64,000 nucleotides of DNA from Pararhizobium arenae (GTDB lineage: Bacteria > Pseudomonadota > Alphaproteobacteria > Rhizobiales > Rhizobiaceae), in the NCBI RefSeq assembly GCF_001931685.1, contig NZ_MOOY01000002.1, forward strand, positions 124,001-188,000, written 5' to 3'. The position numbers and the translations under genes are program-made. Shown one piece after another: positions 35,672 through 45,551 of the stretch. Every line of letters starts with the position of its first letter. The stretch's first letter is position 1. The notes under the pieces were generated by a model, which ran no database searches, was not told where the DNA came from, and was given only the letters and a program-made list of their open reading frames with translations.

Positions 35672-36448
35672 ATGCGCTTTATGACAGCATGCTCCGTGAT
35701 GACATTTCTTCTCGGGACGAGCGTAGCCTATGCGGACACGCTGCGCATCGGGGTCGAGGGCAACTATCCGCCATTCAGCCAAGTCGCCGCCGATGGCAAG
35801 CTGTCCGGCTTCGACATCGAGATTGCCGAGGCCCTGTGCGCCAAGATGCAGGTCACCTGCGAAATGGTGCAGCAGGAATGGGACGGCATGATCCCGGCGC
35901 TCAACGCCAAGAAATTCGACGTGATCGTCGCTTCGATGTCGATCACCGACAAGCGCAAGCAGGTCGTCGATTTCTCGGATCCCTACTATGACGTTCCCTC
36001 ACGTTTCGTGGCCAAGGACGGTGCCTTCGCCGGCTATTCCCCGGAGGACCTGAAAGGCAAGACCATTATCGTGCTGCGCAACAGCCCTCGCGCCGAGTAT
36101 ATCGCTGCCAACTATCCCGACAGCGAAACCCTGCTGGTCGACAAGGAAACCGCGGTCTATCTGGAACTTGCGGCAGGCCGCGGCGATATCGGTTTCGGAT
36201 CCTCCGTCGTCTCGGGCGAGAGCTTCCTGAAACAGCCCGAGGGCAAGGGGTTCGCCCAGGTCGGCGAGGCGATCTATCTCACTGACAGCACCGATGGCGG
36301 TGTCGGCATCGCGCTTCGCAAGGGCGAGGACAAGCTGAAGGGTGATATCAACACCGCTCTCGCCACCGTCATGAAGGACGGCACCTACAAGTCGATCTCG
36401 GCCAAATATTTCGATTTCAACATCATGCCGAAGTCGGCTCAGCCCTGA
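35672..36448 (+). CDS. polar amino acid ABC transporter substrate-binding protein
   Basis: Periplasmic receptor of 258 residues with signal peptide (MRFMTACSVMTFLLGTSVAYA, cleaved near 21) and the family 3 solute-binding fold (LRIGVEGNYPPFSQV, GFDIEIAEALCAKM, KFDVIVASMSITDKRKQVVDFSDPYY). The ATG at 35672 follows AGGGAGGT. Ligands of this family are usually basic or polar amino acids or opines; the M14-type deacylase in the operon suggests an N-acylated amino acid. Confidence 0.88.
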   Translation: MRFMTACSVMTFLLGTSVAYADTLRIGVEGNYPPFSQVAADGKLSGFDIEIAEALCAKMQVTCEMVQQEWDGMIPALNAKKFDVIVASMSITDKRKQVVDFSDPYYDVPSRFVAKDGAFAGYSPEDLKGKTIIVLRNSPRAEYIAANYPDSETLLVDKETAVYLELAAGRGDIGFGSSVVSGESFLKQPEGKGFAQVGEAIYLTDSTDGGVGIALRKGEDKLKGDINTALATVMKDGTYKSISAKYFDFNIMPKSAQP

Positions 36449-36462
36449 TCCGAGAACCTGCA

Positions 36463-36498
36463 GACCGGCCCCCTGCCTTGGAGGTGGTGGGGTGGGTC
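36463..36498 (+). repeat. intercistronic hairpin after the amino acid binding protein gene
   Basis: GACCGGCCCC (36463-36472) pairs with GGGGTGGGTC (36489-36498) with one mismatch and one wobble pair. It lies between the binding protein stop and the permease ribosome site. Confidence 0.45.
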
Positions 36499-36512
36499 GC
36501 ACGGGAGGTTTC

Positions 36513-37202
36513 ATGTTCTACGGATATCTGCCCATGATCGTCGCGGGGCTCGGCGTCACCCTGTCGGTGGCGTCGGTTTCGCTGCTGGTTGCCTGCGCCT
36601 TCGGCCTTGCCGGCGCCATCGCCAAGCTGTCGCCTTCACCGCTTCTGCGGGGTGTCGCGACAGCCTACACCACCGTCATCCGTTCGCTGCCGGACCTGCT
36701 CCTGATGCTCGGCGTTTTTTACGGCGGTCAGATCCTGCTCAACCGGCTGGTGGATTCCCAAGGCTGGGATTACATCGAGATCGACCCGTTTGCTGCCGGT
36801 ACGCTGACGCTCGGCTTCGTCTTCGGCGCCTACCTGACCGAGACGTTTCGCGGCGCCATCCTCGCCATTCCCCGCGGACAGATCGAAGCCGGCCATGCCT
36901 GCGGGCTGACGCGCTGGCAGGTTTTGTCGAACATCACCCTGCCGCAGATGATCCGTCATGCGATCCCGGGCTTTACCAACAACTGGCTGGTCATGCTGAA
37001 GGCGACGGCGCTCGTCTCGATCATCGGCCTCGACGACATGGTGCACAGGGCAGGGCTGGCATCCGCCGCCACCCGGGCGCCCTTCACATTCTATGCCCTG
37101 ACAGGGGTTATTTATCTCGCCGTGACCACGGTCTCGATCCTAGTGCTTTCGGGCGTCGAGCGGCGCTTCTCCAGAGGGGTTCGGCGGGAGGTTGTTCGAT
37201 GA
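36513..37202 (+). CDS. polar amino acid ABC transporter permease (HisQ-like)
   Basis: Inner-membrane permease of 229 residues with about five spans and the HisM/Q family loop ETFRGAILAIPRGQIEAGHACGLT near residue 105-130. The start ATG 36513 follows a GGGAGG ribosome site. It overlaps the second permease as ATGA and forms a heterodimer with it. Confidence 0.88.
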   Translation: MFYGYLPMIVAGLGVTLSVASVSLLVACAFGLAGAIAKLSPSPLLRGVATAYTTVIRSLPDLLLMLGVFYGGQILLNRLVDSQGWDYIEIDPFAAGTLTLGFVFGAYLTETFRGAILAIPRGQIEAGHACGLTRWQVLSNITLPQMIRHAIPGFTNNWLVMLKATALVSIIGLDDMVHRAGLASAATRAPFTFYALTGVIYLAVTTVSILVLSGVERRFSRGVRREVVR

Positions 37203-37930
37203 TCAATTGGCAGATCGTATCGGAGACCTTGCCGTTCTTTCTCGACGGCCTGTGGATCACGCTTCTTCTCCTCGCTCTCTCCATCTCGGCGGGGCTGGTG
37301 CTGTCGATCCCGCTGTCGGTCGCGCGGGCTTCGGCCAACCCCTGGATACGGATTCCGGTCTGGAGCTATACCTACGTTATCCGCGGCACACCGCTTCTGG
37401 TGCAGCTCTTCATCATCTACTACGGACTGCCGCAGTTCGAAGCGATCCGCGAAAGCGCAATCTGGCCTGTCCTGCGCAGCCCCTGGTTCTGCGCCTGGCT
37501 CGCTTTCACACTCAACACGACGGCCTACACGACAGAGATGTTTGCAGGCGCCATCCGGGCGACACCGGCCGGCGAAATCGAGGCGGCGCGGGCAATCGGC
37601 CTCGGACGGCTGCAGGTCCTGCGGGACGTCTTCTGGCCCGGAGCCTGGCGGCGGGCGCTGCCGCAATACTGCAATGAGGTGGTGCAGATGATGCATGCCA
37701 CCGCCCTTGCCAGCACGGTGACCATCGTCGAAATCCTGCGCGTCGCACGGGACGTCTACACCAACTATCTCGTCCTTCCCGAAAGCTTCGGCATCGCGGC
37801 TGCCTTCTATCTGACGCTCACCATCATTCTCACCCAGACGTTCCGCCTTCTGGAGCGTCATTATCTTCGCCACCTCGACCCACGCGCCAGCGTGAGCAAG
37901 GCGGCGGCTGCGGAACCCATTCATGCATGA
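37199..37930 (+). CDS. polar amino acid ABC transporter permease (HisM-like)
   Basis: Partner permease, 243 residues, with about five spans and the loop EMFAGAIRATPAGEIEAARAIGLGRLQVLRDV near residue 115-145. SYTYVIRGTPLLVQLFIIYYGLP is a typical N-terminal block. It overlaps both the preceding permease (ATGA) and the following deacylase gene (8 nt). Confidence 0.88.
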   Translation: MINWQIVSETLPFFLDGLWITLLLLALSISAGLVLSIPLSVARASANPWIRIPVWSYTYVIRGTPLLVQLFIIYYGLPQFEAIRESAIWPVLRSPWFCAWLAFTLNTTAYTTEMFAGAIRATPAGEIEAARAIGLGRLQVLRDVFWPGAWRRALPQYCNEVVQMMHATALASTVTIVEILRVARDVYTNYLVLPESFGIAAAFYLTLTIILTQTFRLLERHYLRHLDPRASVSKAAAAEPIHA

Positions 37931-39035
37931 ACATTTCATCGATATCCCCGGACGCGCGACCGGAACGATCCATCGGCTGACCTGGTTCAGCTTCGGTGAT
38001 GGCAACGACGGGCCGCATGTCTACGTGCAGGGTGGGCTGCATGCCGATGAAGGGCCGGGCATGCTGGCGGCCCGGCTTCTGATCGACCGGCTGATCGAGG
38101 AAGATCGCGCCGGGAGCATCCGGGGGCGGTTGACCATCGTGCCGGCGGCCAATCCGCTCGCTTTCGGGCAATTCCTGCACGGCGACCAGCAGGGACGTTT
38201 CGATCACTATGACGGGCGCAACTTCAATCGCGACTATCCGGATCTGGCTGCCAAAGCCGTTTCCCTCGTGGCCGACATACTCGACGACGATCCGCAGGCC
38301 AATGTAGCCCGCATCCGCCAGGCGTTGCTGGAGGCATTGGAGACGACAGTGCCTTCCGCTCCCAGCGACCGGCTTCGACACGCCCTGATGCGGCTCGCCC
38401 TTGCTGCCGATATCGTTGTCGATCTTCATTGCGACGGCGAGGCTGAGGTGCATCTCTACACCCAGCCGGGTTCGCTGAAGCGGGTGTTGCCGCTCGCTGC
38501 TCTCACCCGCTGCCGTGCGGTCCTCGTCGCCGATGTCTCCGGCGGCGAACCGTTTGACGAGGCGCTGACCAGGCCATGGTCCGTGATCGCCGGGACTTTC
38601 GCGGATAAACCTATTCCCCAGGGCTGCGCCAGTTGCACACTCGAACTGCGCGGTCGAGGGGATGTCGATCGCAAGGTGGCTGCGGACGATGCTGCGGCAC
38701 TGGTCGAATATCTGCGGCATGTCGGCGTGCTGGCCGGTGAGCCGACGATCCCGGCGCTTTGCTGTGAGCCCACCCCGCTTGCGGGATCGGAGGCTCTGGT
38801 CGCTCCGGTTTCCGGCCTTCTGTCCTATTCCGTTCCGCTGGGGCATTTCATCGACGCGGGCGAGATCGTGGCCGAAATCACCGATCCCGTCACCGGCGCG
38901 TTGCATCCCGTTCGAGCCAGAACGTCGGGTGTCTTCTATGCGCGACCGGCGACGCGGATCGCCGAAATCGACAAGCGGCTCGGCAAGATCGCCGGCATCC
39001 ATCCCTTCCGGAATGGTCCACTCCTCAGCCCGTGA
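37923..39035 (+). CDS. succinylglutamate desuccinylase/aspartoacylase family deacylase
   Basis: A 370-residue M14-type zinc hydrolase that probably removes an acyl group from an imported N-acyl amino acid. Zinc and substrate residues are visible: His40-x-x-Glu43 ([10 protein letters not shown]), NFNRDYP near 101-107 and a third zinc histidine in [15 protein letters not shown] near 165. The C-terminal beta domain ([15 protein letters not shown] onward) is typical. No signal peptide, so cytosolic. It overlaps the permease gene and sits before the ATPase gene, within the transporter operon. It resembles, but does not closely match, DoeB-type enzymes of ectoine breakdown. Confidence 0.8.
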   Translation: MHEHFIDIPGRATGTIHRLTWFSFGDGNDGPHVYVQGGLHADEGPGMLAARLLIDRLIEEDRAGSIRGRLTIVPAANPLAFGQFLHGDQQGRFDHYDGRNFNRDYPDLAAKAVSLVADILDDDPQANVARIRQALLEALETTVPSAPSDRLRHALMRLALAADIVVDLHCDGEAEVHLYTQPGSLKRVLPLAALTRCRAVLVADVSGGEPFDEALTRPWSVIAGTFADKPIPQGCASCTLELRGRGDVDRKVAADDAAALVEYLRHVGVLAGEPTIPALCCEPTPLAGSEALVAPVSGLLSYSVPLGHFIDAGEIVAEITDPVTGALHPVRARTSGVFYARPATRIAEIDKRLGKIAGIHPFRNGPLLSP

Positions 39036-39042
39036 GCACCCT

Positions 39043-39810
39043 ATGACAACCATGCTTTCTGCCAACAGTATTCACAAGTCCTTCGGCGCCGTCGAGGTGC
39101 TGAAGGGCGTGTCCCTGACCGCGAAAAAGGGCGACGTCATCTCGATGATCGGCTCTTCGGGATCGGGAAAGAGCACGTTTCTGCGCTGCCTGAACTTCCT
39201 CGAGCGCCCGACGTCGGGCACGATTGCCCTCGACGGTGCGCCCCTTGCATGCCGAAAGGACCGGTCCGGCGATCTGATGGTGGCCGACGACGCCGCGCTT
39301 CGTGCCTATCGCGCGCGGGTGACCATGGTCTTCCAGCAGTTCAATCTGTGGGCGCACATGACGGCACGCGAAAACGTCATGCTCGGCCCGACGCGCGTCA
39401 AGGGCCTGACGCGATCGGAAGCTCTAGAGCGGGCAGATTTCTATCTCGCGAAGGTCGGCTTGTCGCATCGGCGCGATGCCTATCCGGCGTTTCTCTCGGG
39501 AGGCGAGCAGCAGCGCGTGGCCATTGCCCGGGCTCTCGCCATGGAGCCGGAACTCATCCTTTTCGATGAGCCGACCAGTGCGCTCGATCCCGAACTGGTC
39601 GGGGAGGTGCTCCGTGTCATGCGAAGCCTGGCGGAGGAAGGACGCACGATGATAGTCGTGACCCACGAGATGAATTTCGCCCGCGAGGTCTCCAGCAAGG
39701 TTGTCTTCCTCAGCCAGGGCGTGGTGGCCGAAGAGGGCGATCCGCGGGAGGTGCTTCGCGCACCCCAGAGCGACCGCCTCCGGTCCTTCCTCGCGGCCCA
39801 GGCCGCGTGA
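39043..39810 (+). CDS. polar amino acid ABC transporter ATPase (GlnQ/HisP-like)
   Basis: ATPase of 255 residues: Walker [11 protein letters not shown]-loop [12 protein letters not shown], signature LSGGEQQRV, Walker [15 protein letters not shown] and switch His in VVTHEM. The start at ATG 39043 gives the family N terminus ([18 protein letters not shown]), although its ribosome site is weak and translation may be coupled to the deacylase gene that ends seven nt before. Last gene of the operon. Confidence 0.9.
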   Translation: MTTMLSANSIHKSFGAVEVLKGVSLTAKKGDVISMIGSSGSGKSTFLRCLNFLERPTSGTIALDGAPLACRKDRSGDLMVADDAALRAYRARVTMVFQQFNLWAHMTARENVMLGPTRVKGLTRSEALERADFYLAKVGLSHRRDAYPAFLSGGEQQRVAIARALAMEPELILFDEPTSALDPELVGEVLRVMRSLAEEGRTMIVVTHEMNFAREVSSKVVFLSQGVVAEEGDPREVLRAPQSDRLRSFLAAQAA

Positions 39811-39891
39811 GCGCATCGGCAAGAGTGGGCTTGATGCTTTGAGCCGGACTCGCTAGCGATCTCGGTCAACTAAGCCGCAAGGTCCCCCAAC

Positions 39892-40596
39892 CTAGCGAGG
39901 CAGTCTTGCCCAGCCTTTGGCCAGGATCGGTCCCGTTGGTCGGCCTGTTGGTGAGCCGCCCTGCTGTTCGAGCGTGATTTCGTACAGCTGATTGTCCTTG
40001 GGAAGCGGCAGGGAGGGGCCGTCGAGGCGGGTGGAGCGGATGCCCTCGATCAGGCCGAGAGAGACAGGTCCCATTTCCTTCGACGGCAATGTCCAGACCT
40101 GGATCGTTTTGTCCGCTGGGACATCGATATCCGCAAGGAGCCTGATGGCGGCGTTCTCGTTGCCGAAATCCTCGACGACGGCCTGAACCTCGCCGGCATC
40201 GTTGAGCAGGACCGCGACCACCAGCGGCTCGACCGTCCGCATCAGGGAGAACGCAAGTCCGAGGGCAAGCAGAACGGTGGCGGCAAGGGAGGCAATCGCC
40301 GTCGCGCGCCAGCCGTTACCATTGTTGTCGTTCGCCGGACCTTGCCCGTTCCGTCGCGGTGACGCGGACTGTTCGGGCAGAGCGCGTTCGATCCTCTGCC
40401 ACAGCGTCTCGTCCGTCGTTGCGGGCTCGACCGTGGTGTCGAGAGGCAGGAACCGCTCACGGCTGGCTGCGACGGCCGCTTTGAGATCGTCATTGCGCTC
40501 CATCTCAGCCTCCAGATCGGCCACCTCGGCGGCTTCAAGCAGTCCCAGAACATATTCGTCGGCTACAGCAGCTATATTGTCGCGGTCGAATGTCAT
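39892..40596 (-). CDS. RskA-like transmembrane anti-sigma factor
   Basis: A 234-residue inner-membrane protein. The cytosolic N-terminal part (residues 1-55, ADEYVLGLLEAAEVADLEAEM) matches the zinc-free anti-sigma domain of the RskA family, a single span follows at about 98-120, and the periplasmic part is the anti-sigma-K C-terminal domain (VQAVVEDFGNENAAIRLLA, IQVWTLPS). It should hold the upstream ECF sigma factor inactive until a periplasmic signal triggers its proteolysis. The start at 40596 overlaps the sigma gene as ATGA. Confidence 0.85.
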   Translation of the reverse strand: MTFDRDNIAAVADEYVLGLLEAAEVADLEAEMERNDDLKAAVAASRERFLPLDTTVEPATTDETLWQRIERALPEQSASPRRNGQGPANDNNGNGWRATAIASLAATVLLALGLAFSLMRTVEPLVVAVLLNDAGEVQAVVEDFGNENAAIRLLADIDVPADKTIQVWTLPSKEMGPVSLGLIEGIRSTRLDGPSLPLPKDNQLYEITLEQQGGSPTGRPTGPILAKGWARLPR

Positions 40597-41144
40597 GCCA
40601 TGCACTCCCGCAACGCCGTAAGGCTGCGTCTTATCCAAGACTTCGTCGTTCCCAGTGGCAGCCGCAGCCGCCCGGCGATCTCCCCGTGGGAATAGCCGCC
40701 CACATAGGCCATCAGGATGCTGCGCTTCCGCTGGTCGTCGAGTGCGTCGAGGCAAGCGTAAAGACGCGAGTTCCGGTCGAGGCGGTACCAGGCGGTCATG
40801 ACGTCGTCGGAGCTGTCCTTTTCCTGAAGCGTTTCGATATCCTCAATCGCATGCTCTCGCTTGCCATCACGAAGCATGTTCAAGGCGCGATTGCGCACGA
40901 TCGCGTAAATCCAGCCGCGTGCCGAGCCCCTTGTCGACTCATACTGATGGGCGTGGGTCCAGATGCGGATGAAGGCTTCCTGGACAACCTCTTCCGCAAG
41001 CTCGCGACGCCGGACGATCCGTTGCGCGATGGCGATCAGGCGGCCGGCTTCCACATCATAGATGTGGCGCAGCGCATTGCGGTCGCCATTGGCGCAGGCG
41101 GCAAGAGACCTCTCAAGTTCATCCGGAGCGGAGCTCATCAGCAT
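40593..41144 (-). CDS. ECF sigma factor (SigK/RpoE-like)
   Basis: A 183-residue group IV sigma factor. Region 2 spans residues about 25-95 (AEEVVQEAFIRIWTHAHQY, RGWIYAIVRNRALNMLR) and region 4 about 125-178 (RSILMAYVGGYSHGEIAGRLRLPLGTTKSWIRRSL). Its partner anti-sigma gene follows with an ATGA overlap. The ATG at 41144 has AAGGAG upstream; a second ATG two codons later is possible. It is divergent from a DUF4394 gene, probably a target. Confidence 0.88.
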   Translation of the reverse strand: MLMSSAPDELERSLAACANGDRNALRHIYDVEAGRLIAIAQRIVRRRELAEEVVQEAFIRIWTHAHQYESTRGSARGWIYAIVRNRALNMLRDGKREHAIEDIETLQEKDSSDDVMTAWYRLDRNSRLYACLDALDDQRKRSILMAYVGGYSHGEIAGRLRLPLGTTKSWIRRSLTALRECMA

Positions 41145-41225
41145 TCACAAAATCTCCTTATCCTATAGGACGTGCCCTGCGGCAGAAGAGGCGCGCGCAT
41201 AGCCTCTATACCCGGCAAATGCGAT

Positions 41226-41267
41226 TTTGGATGCAGCAAGAATTTATTTTCAAGCGCTGCATCCAAA
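41226..41267. promoter_or_regulatory. perfect 12-bp inverted repeat between sigma and DUF4394 genes
   Basis: TTTGGATGCAGC (41226-41237) and GCTGCATCCAAA (41256-41267) are exact reverse complements around an 18-nt AT-rich centre. Read outward, each arm contains GCATCC, close to the CCATCC -35 box known for mycobacterial SigK promoters, which use the same kind of sigma/anti-sigma pair. They could be the -35 boxes of two divergent, autoregulated promoters; no clear -10 consensus is seen. Confidence 0.5.
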
Positions 41268-41292
41268 CACCGCTGCCTGCGTGTCTGTCATT

Positions 41293-41320
41293 CGGAAGCC
41301 GCTGACAGCGAACGCTTCCG
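41293..41320 (+). promoter_or_regulatory. leader hairpin upstream of the DUF4394 gene
   Basis: CGGAAGC (41293-41299) pairs with GCTTCCG (41314-41320), and inside it CGCT-GAC-AGCG makes a second stem. It would fold in the 5-prime leader of the DUF4394 mRNA, ending 26 nt before the start codon. Confidence 0.4.
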
Positions 41321-41346
41321 ATCGGATGATTGAACGGGAGAAAGAC

Positions 41347-42138
41347 ATGACAAAGACAATGCGCCTTACCCTTCTTGCCTCTGGCCTCGTCGCCGGCTCG
41401 GTTGTTACTGCCACTGCGGCTCCGGTTCTCGGGCTGACCGGCGAAAAGACGCTTGTTCTGTTCGATACGGACAAACCGGCCGTTACGAAAGTTATGGACG
41501 TGACAGGCGTCGATGCGCTCGTCGGGATCGATTTCCGGCCGGGCAACAAGACCGTCATCGGCGTTACACCGGACCACAGGATCGTTTCGATCAATATCGA
41601 GACCGGCGCGGCAACGGATGTCGCCAAAATGGACAAGATGCTATCGTTGACGGATGCCCCTGTCGTCGTCGATTTCAATCCTATGGCGGACCGGCTGCGG
41701 TTCATGACCGGAACCACCAACCACCGTGTGCATCCCGATACGGGCGCCGTCACGGTCGACGGGTCGCTCGCTTTCGAGGACGGCGACATGCACAAGGGGG
41801 AAACGCCGAACATCGTTGCCGCCGGCTATACCAACTCGATCGGCAAACCGGAAAAGACCGCGATGTACAATATCGACGCGACCATCGGCGCGCTGATCCA
41901 GCAGACAAAACCCAACGACGGCACGTTGAAGGCCATCGGCAAGCTCGGGTTGAAGGAAGCGCCGGCCAGCTACGCATTTGATATTCAGGGGATGGAAAGC
42001 GGGCAAAACACCGCCTATCTCGCCGCCGGCAAGACGCTTTACACCGTCAATCTCGAAACCGGTGCCGCGACTGAAATCGGCGCGATCACCGACCTCGACA
42101 CCGATCTTCGTGATATAGCTGTGCTTCCGGCCATGTAA
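41347..42138 (+). CDS. DUF4394 domain secreted protein
   Basis: A 263-residue protein with signal peptide (MTKTMRLTLLASGLVAGSVVTATA, cleaved near 24-25) and a DUF4394 beta-propeller-like domain over the rest (residues 30-260, with repeats such as IVSINIETGAATDVAK and LYTVNLETGAATEIGA). It should be periplasmic or exported; its biochemical role is unknown. The ATG at 41347 follows GGGAG. It is divergent from an ECF sigma/anti-sigma pair and is the likely reporter or effector of that pathway. Confidence 0.8.
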   Translation: MTKTMRLTLLASGLVAGSVVTATAAPVLGLTGEKTLVLFDTDKPAVTKVMDVTGVDALVGIDFRPGNKTVIGVTPDHRIVSINIETGAATDVAKMDKMLSLTDAPVVVDFNPMADRLRFMTGTTNHRVHPDTGAVTVDGSLAFEDGDMHKGETPNIVAAGYTNSIGKPEKTAMYNIDATIGALIQQTKPNDGTLKAIGKLGLKEAPASYAFDIQGMESGQNTAYLAAGKTLYTVNLETGAATEIGAITDLDTDLRDIAVLPAM

Positions 42139-42201
42139 AAAAACGCGAGCGGGGGACGCGTTCTTGCGATCGTCCGCCGCTCGCTTCAGTGCGTCGGCTT
42201 T

Positions 42202-42237
42202 ATGAGGGCTCGGACAATATCTTGTCCGAGCCCTCAT
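42202..42237. terminator. strong bidirectional terminator between DUF4394 and groEL
   Basis: ATGAGGGCTCGGACAA (42202-42217) and TTGTCCGAGCCCTCAT (42222-42237) form a perfect 16-bp stem with a 4-nt loop, followed by a T-rich tail. Just before it, GCGAGCGG near 42148 and CCGCTCGC near 42178 make another stem. Confidence 0.8.
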
Positions 42238-42297
42238 TTCACTTTCACATCTGAAAGCCCGCCGTTTACGGCGCGGGCTCGGATGTTGTGTGGCCGC

Positions 42298-43938
<1,641 letters not shown>

Positions 43939-43980
43939 TCAATAGGCAGCTATTGGACTGGTTGGATGGTTCTGTCCCGA

Positions 43981-44295
43981 TCAGGCAGCTTTCTTGTGCT
44001 CGACCTGAGCTTCAAGGATTCCCATCACATCGCTTTCCTTCATGATCAGAAGATCTTCGCCGGCGATCTTGATTTCCGTGCCGGACCATTTGCCAAACAG
44101 AATGCGGTCGCCCACCTTGACGTCGAGGGCCTGAATCTGCCCGGAATCGCTGCGTGCGCCCGGGCCGACGGCAATGACTTCGCCCTCTTGCGGCTTTTCC
44201 TTGGCGGTATCGGGAATAATGATTCCGCCCTTGGTTTTCTCGTCAGATTCAACCCGGCGAACCAGAATGCGATCGTGAAGCGGTCTGAACGACAT
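43981..44295 (-). CDS. groES: co-chaperonin GroES (10 kDa)
   Basis: Seven-fold lid of the GroEL chamber, 104 residues. The mobile loop ([17 protein letters not shown], residues about 20-36) and the [28 protein letters not shown]-terminal half are typical. The ATG at 44295 follows GGAGGAAA. Heads the groESL operon, with a candidate heat-shock promoter about 130 nt upstream. Confidence 0.95.
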   Translation of the reverse strand: MSFRPLHDRILVRRVESDEKTKGGIIIPDTAKEKPQEGEVIAVGPGARSDSGQIQALDVKVGDRILFGKWSGTEIKIAGEDLLIMKESDVMGILEAQVEHKKAA

Positions 44296-44405
44296 GTTTT
44301 CCTCCAATGGACAAACAATGGTGACGATGTTCCCCAGTCCGGACCGGATGACCAGTCCGGGCAGGTACAGGACCTCGCACGAGCGTCCTGCGCAGAAAAA
44401 TCTGG

Positions 44406-44428
44406 TTTGGCGATTTTTTCATTTCAAG
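44406..44428 (-). promoter_or_regulatory. candidate RpoH heat-shock promoter for groESL
   Basis: On the minus strand CCCTCTTGAAA (ending at 44422) matches the heat-shock sigma -35 box well. The downstream -10 region (GCCAAACC) is only a weak match to CCCCAT-T. No CIRCE palindrome (TTAGCACTC, 9 nt, GAGTGCTAA) was found in the gap. Confidence 0.4.
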
Positions 44429-44574
44429 AGGGGATCGTAGAAAAAATAGCACTCGATCAATGTGGCTGCTAACGCATTGTAATTGGACGATAAAATTTTG
44501 CGTATCTCACGAATTTGGTTGAAGATCGCGGTTTCATGAGGCACCATTTCGTTGTCATAAAACGGAGATGAAGC

Positions 44575-44847
44575 ATGCGATTTTCATCAGATCTGGAGCG
44601 TCAGCTACAAGGCTACGGCCTGACCACCGCGCATATCCTCTATCGGATTCCCGACTTTGAATCCGTCCTTCAGACCTTCATCTGGCAGGACTACGATCTC
44701 GCCCCGGATTTCCCTGAAATGCGGAAATTTCTAGCCTTCTGGCAGGCCTCGCTGGATGGACCCTTGCATTCGGTTCGATACACCCACCAGCGGTTGATCG
44801 GAGCAAGCGAGTGGCAGCGCGTCGACGGTGAGTTCCGACTGCATTGA
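44575..44847 (+). CDS. usg: Usg-like family protein
   Basis: A 90-residue protein matching the alphaproteobacterial Usg family along its length (QLQGYGLTTAHILYRIPD, then WQDYDLAPDFPEMRKFLAFW, then GPLHSVRYTHQRLI). The name comes from an early link to a phosphoribosylanthranilate isomerase region, but the molecular function is not established. No signal peptide or membrane span. An ACGGAGATGAAG site precedes ATG 44575. It lies between groES and hsp20, in a stress context. Confidence 0.8.
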   Translation: MRFSSDLERQLQGYGLTTAHILYRIPDFESVLQTFIWQDYDLAPDFPEMRKFLAFWQASLDGPLHSVRYTHQRLIGASEWQRVDGEFRLH

Positions 44848-44914
44848 ACCGGATCGTAAAAAAATCTGCCGCGGACCATTGAACCTCGGCTGAGCAGTAA
44901 CCAGATCGTCTGCC

Positions 44915-44999
44915 GCCAGCCGCTTCGTCAGGGCTGGCCTTGCTGGGAGCGCTGTCTTTCGGCGCTCCGTATCCATGTTGCTTCAAGGAGGATATGGCT
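44915..44999 (+). ncRNA. ROSE-type RNA thermometer in the hsp20 leader
   Basis: The leader of hsp20 can form GCCAGCC/GGCTGGC (44915-44921 with 44932-44938) and GGAGCGC/GCGCTCC (44946-44952 with 44962-44968), then a final hairpin in which CCAUGUUGCU pairs with the ribosome site AGGAGGAUAUGG. The UUGCU opposite GGAGG is the hallmark of ROSE elements of rhizobial small heat-shock genes, which melt at heat-shock temperature. Boundaries are approximate. Confidence 0.75.
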
Positions 45000-45476
45000 A
45001 TGGCAACATCTTACGATTATGCGCCGCTCTTTCGGTCAAGCATTGGTTTTGACCGGGTCTTCAATCTACTCGAAAATGCACAACGTGCCCGCTCGATCAG
45101 CGATTGGCCGCCGTACGATATCGTCAAGACCGGTGACGGCAGCTATCGCATCGCGATCGCGGTCGCAGGCTTCGCGCGCGAGGATCTGGACATAACGTTC
45201 CAGTCAAACCTGCTGACGGTCACGGGCAAAAAACAGGAAGCACCGGCCGAAGGATATCTGCATCGCGGGATCGCCTTCCGCCCCTTCGAGCATCGGTTCG
45301 AACTCGCCGATCACGTCCGCGTCAAGGGTGCCGAACTGGTCGATGGTCTGTTGTCGATCGAGCTTTTGCGGGAAATTCCGGAGGAAATGAAGCCGCGCAA
45401 GATTTCGATCGAGCGCGCACCTGCGCTCGAACAGCCGGCCGCGGCGGCGCAGATCGAGAGCCAGAAGGCTGCGTAA
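45000..45476 (+). CDS. small heat-shock protein Hsp20 (IbpA class)
   Basis: ATP-independent holdase of 158 residues that keeps unfolded proteins soluble. The alpha-crystallin domain covers residues about 35-130 (PPYDIVKTGDGSYRIAIAVAGFAREDL, then GIAFRPFEHRFELADHV, then LLSIELLREIPE), with an IEL-type C-terminal contact. ATG 45000 is chosen over ATG 44994 because the AAGGAGGAT site then lies at the right distance. Expression is probably controlled by the ROSE-type leader. Confidence 0.92.
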   Translation: MATSYDYAPLFRSSIGFDRVFNLLENAQRARSISDWPPYDIVKTGDGSYRIAIAVAGFAREDLDITFQSNLLTVTGKKQEAPAEGYLHRGIAFRPFEHRFELADHVRVKGAELVDGLLSIELLREIPEEMKPRKISIERAPALEQPAAAAQIESQKAA

Positions 45477-45498
45477 CGCGCAAAGTATTGAAACCAAA

Positions 45499-45520
45499 GG
45501 GCGCCGCTCGAGCGGCGCCC
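45499..45520. terminator. 22-nt perfect palindrome after hsp20
   Basis: GGGCGCCGCTC and GAGCGGCGCCC make a perfect palindrome without a T-run, 23 nt after the hsp20 stop. It is probably a transcription end or processing hairpin for hsp20 but lacks the T-run of a classic terminator. Confidence 0.5.
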
Positions 45521-45551
45521 GTCGGCATGACGGGTTGGGAAGGAGAGAGAT

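Noticed and set aside
44296-44574. CIRCE element for groESL control
   Set aside because: The TTAGCACTC/GAGTGCTAA palindrome is not present in the gap; only a heat-shock sigma-like box is seen.
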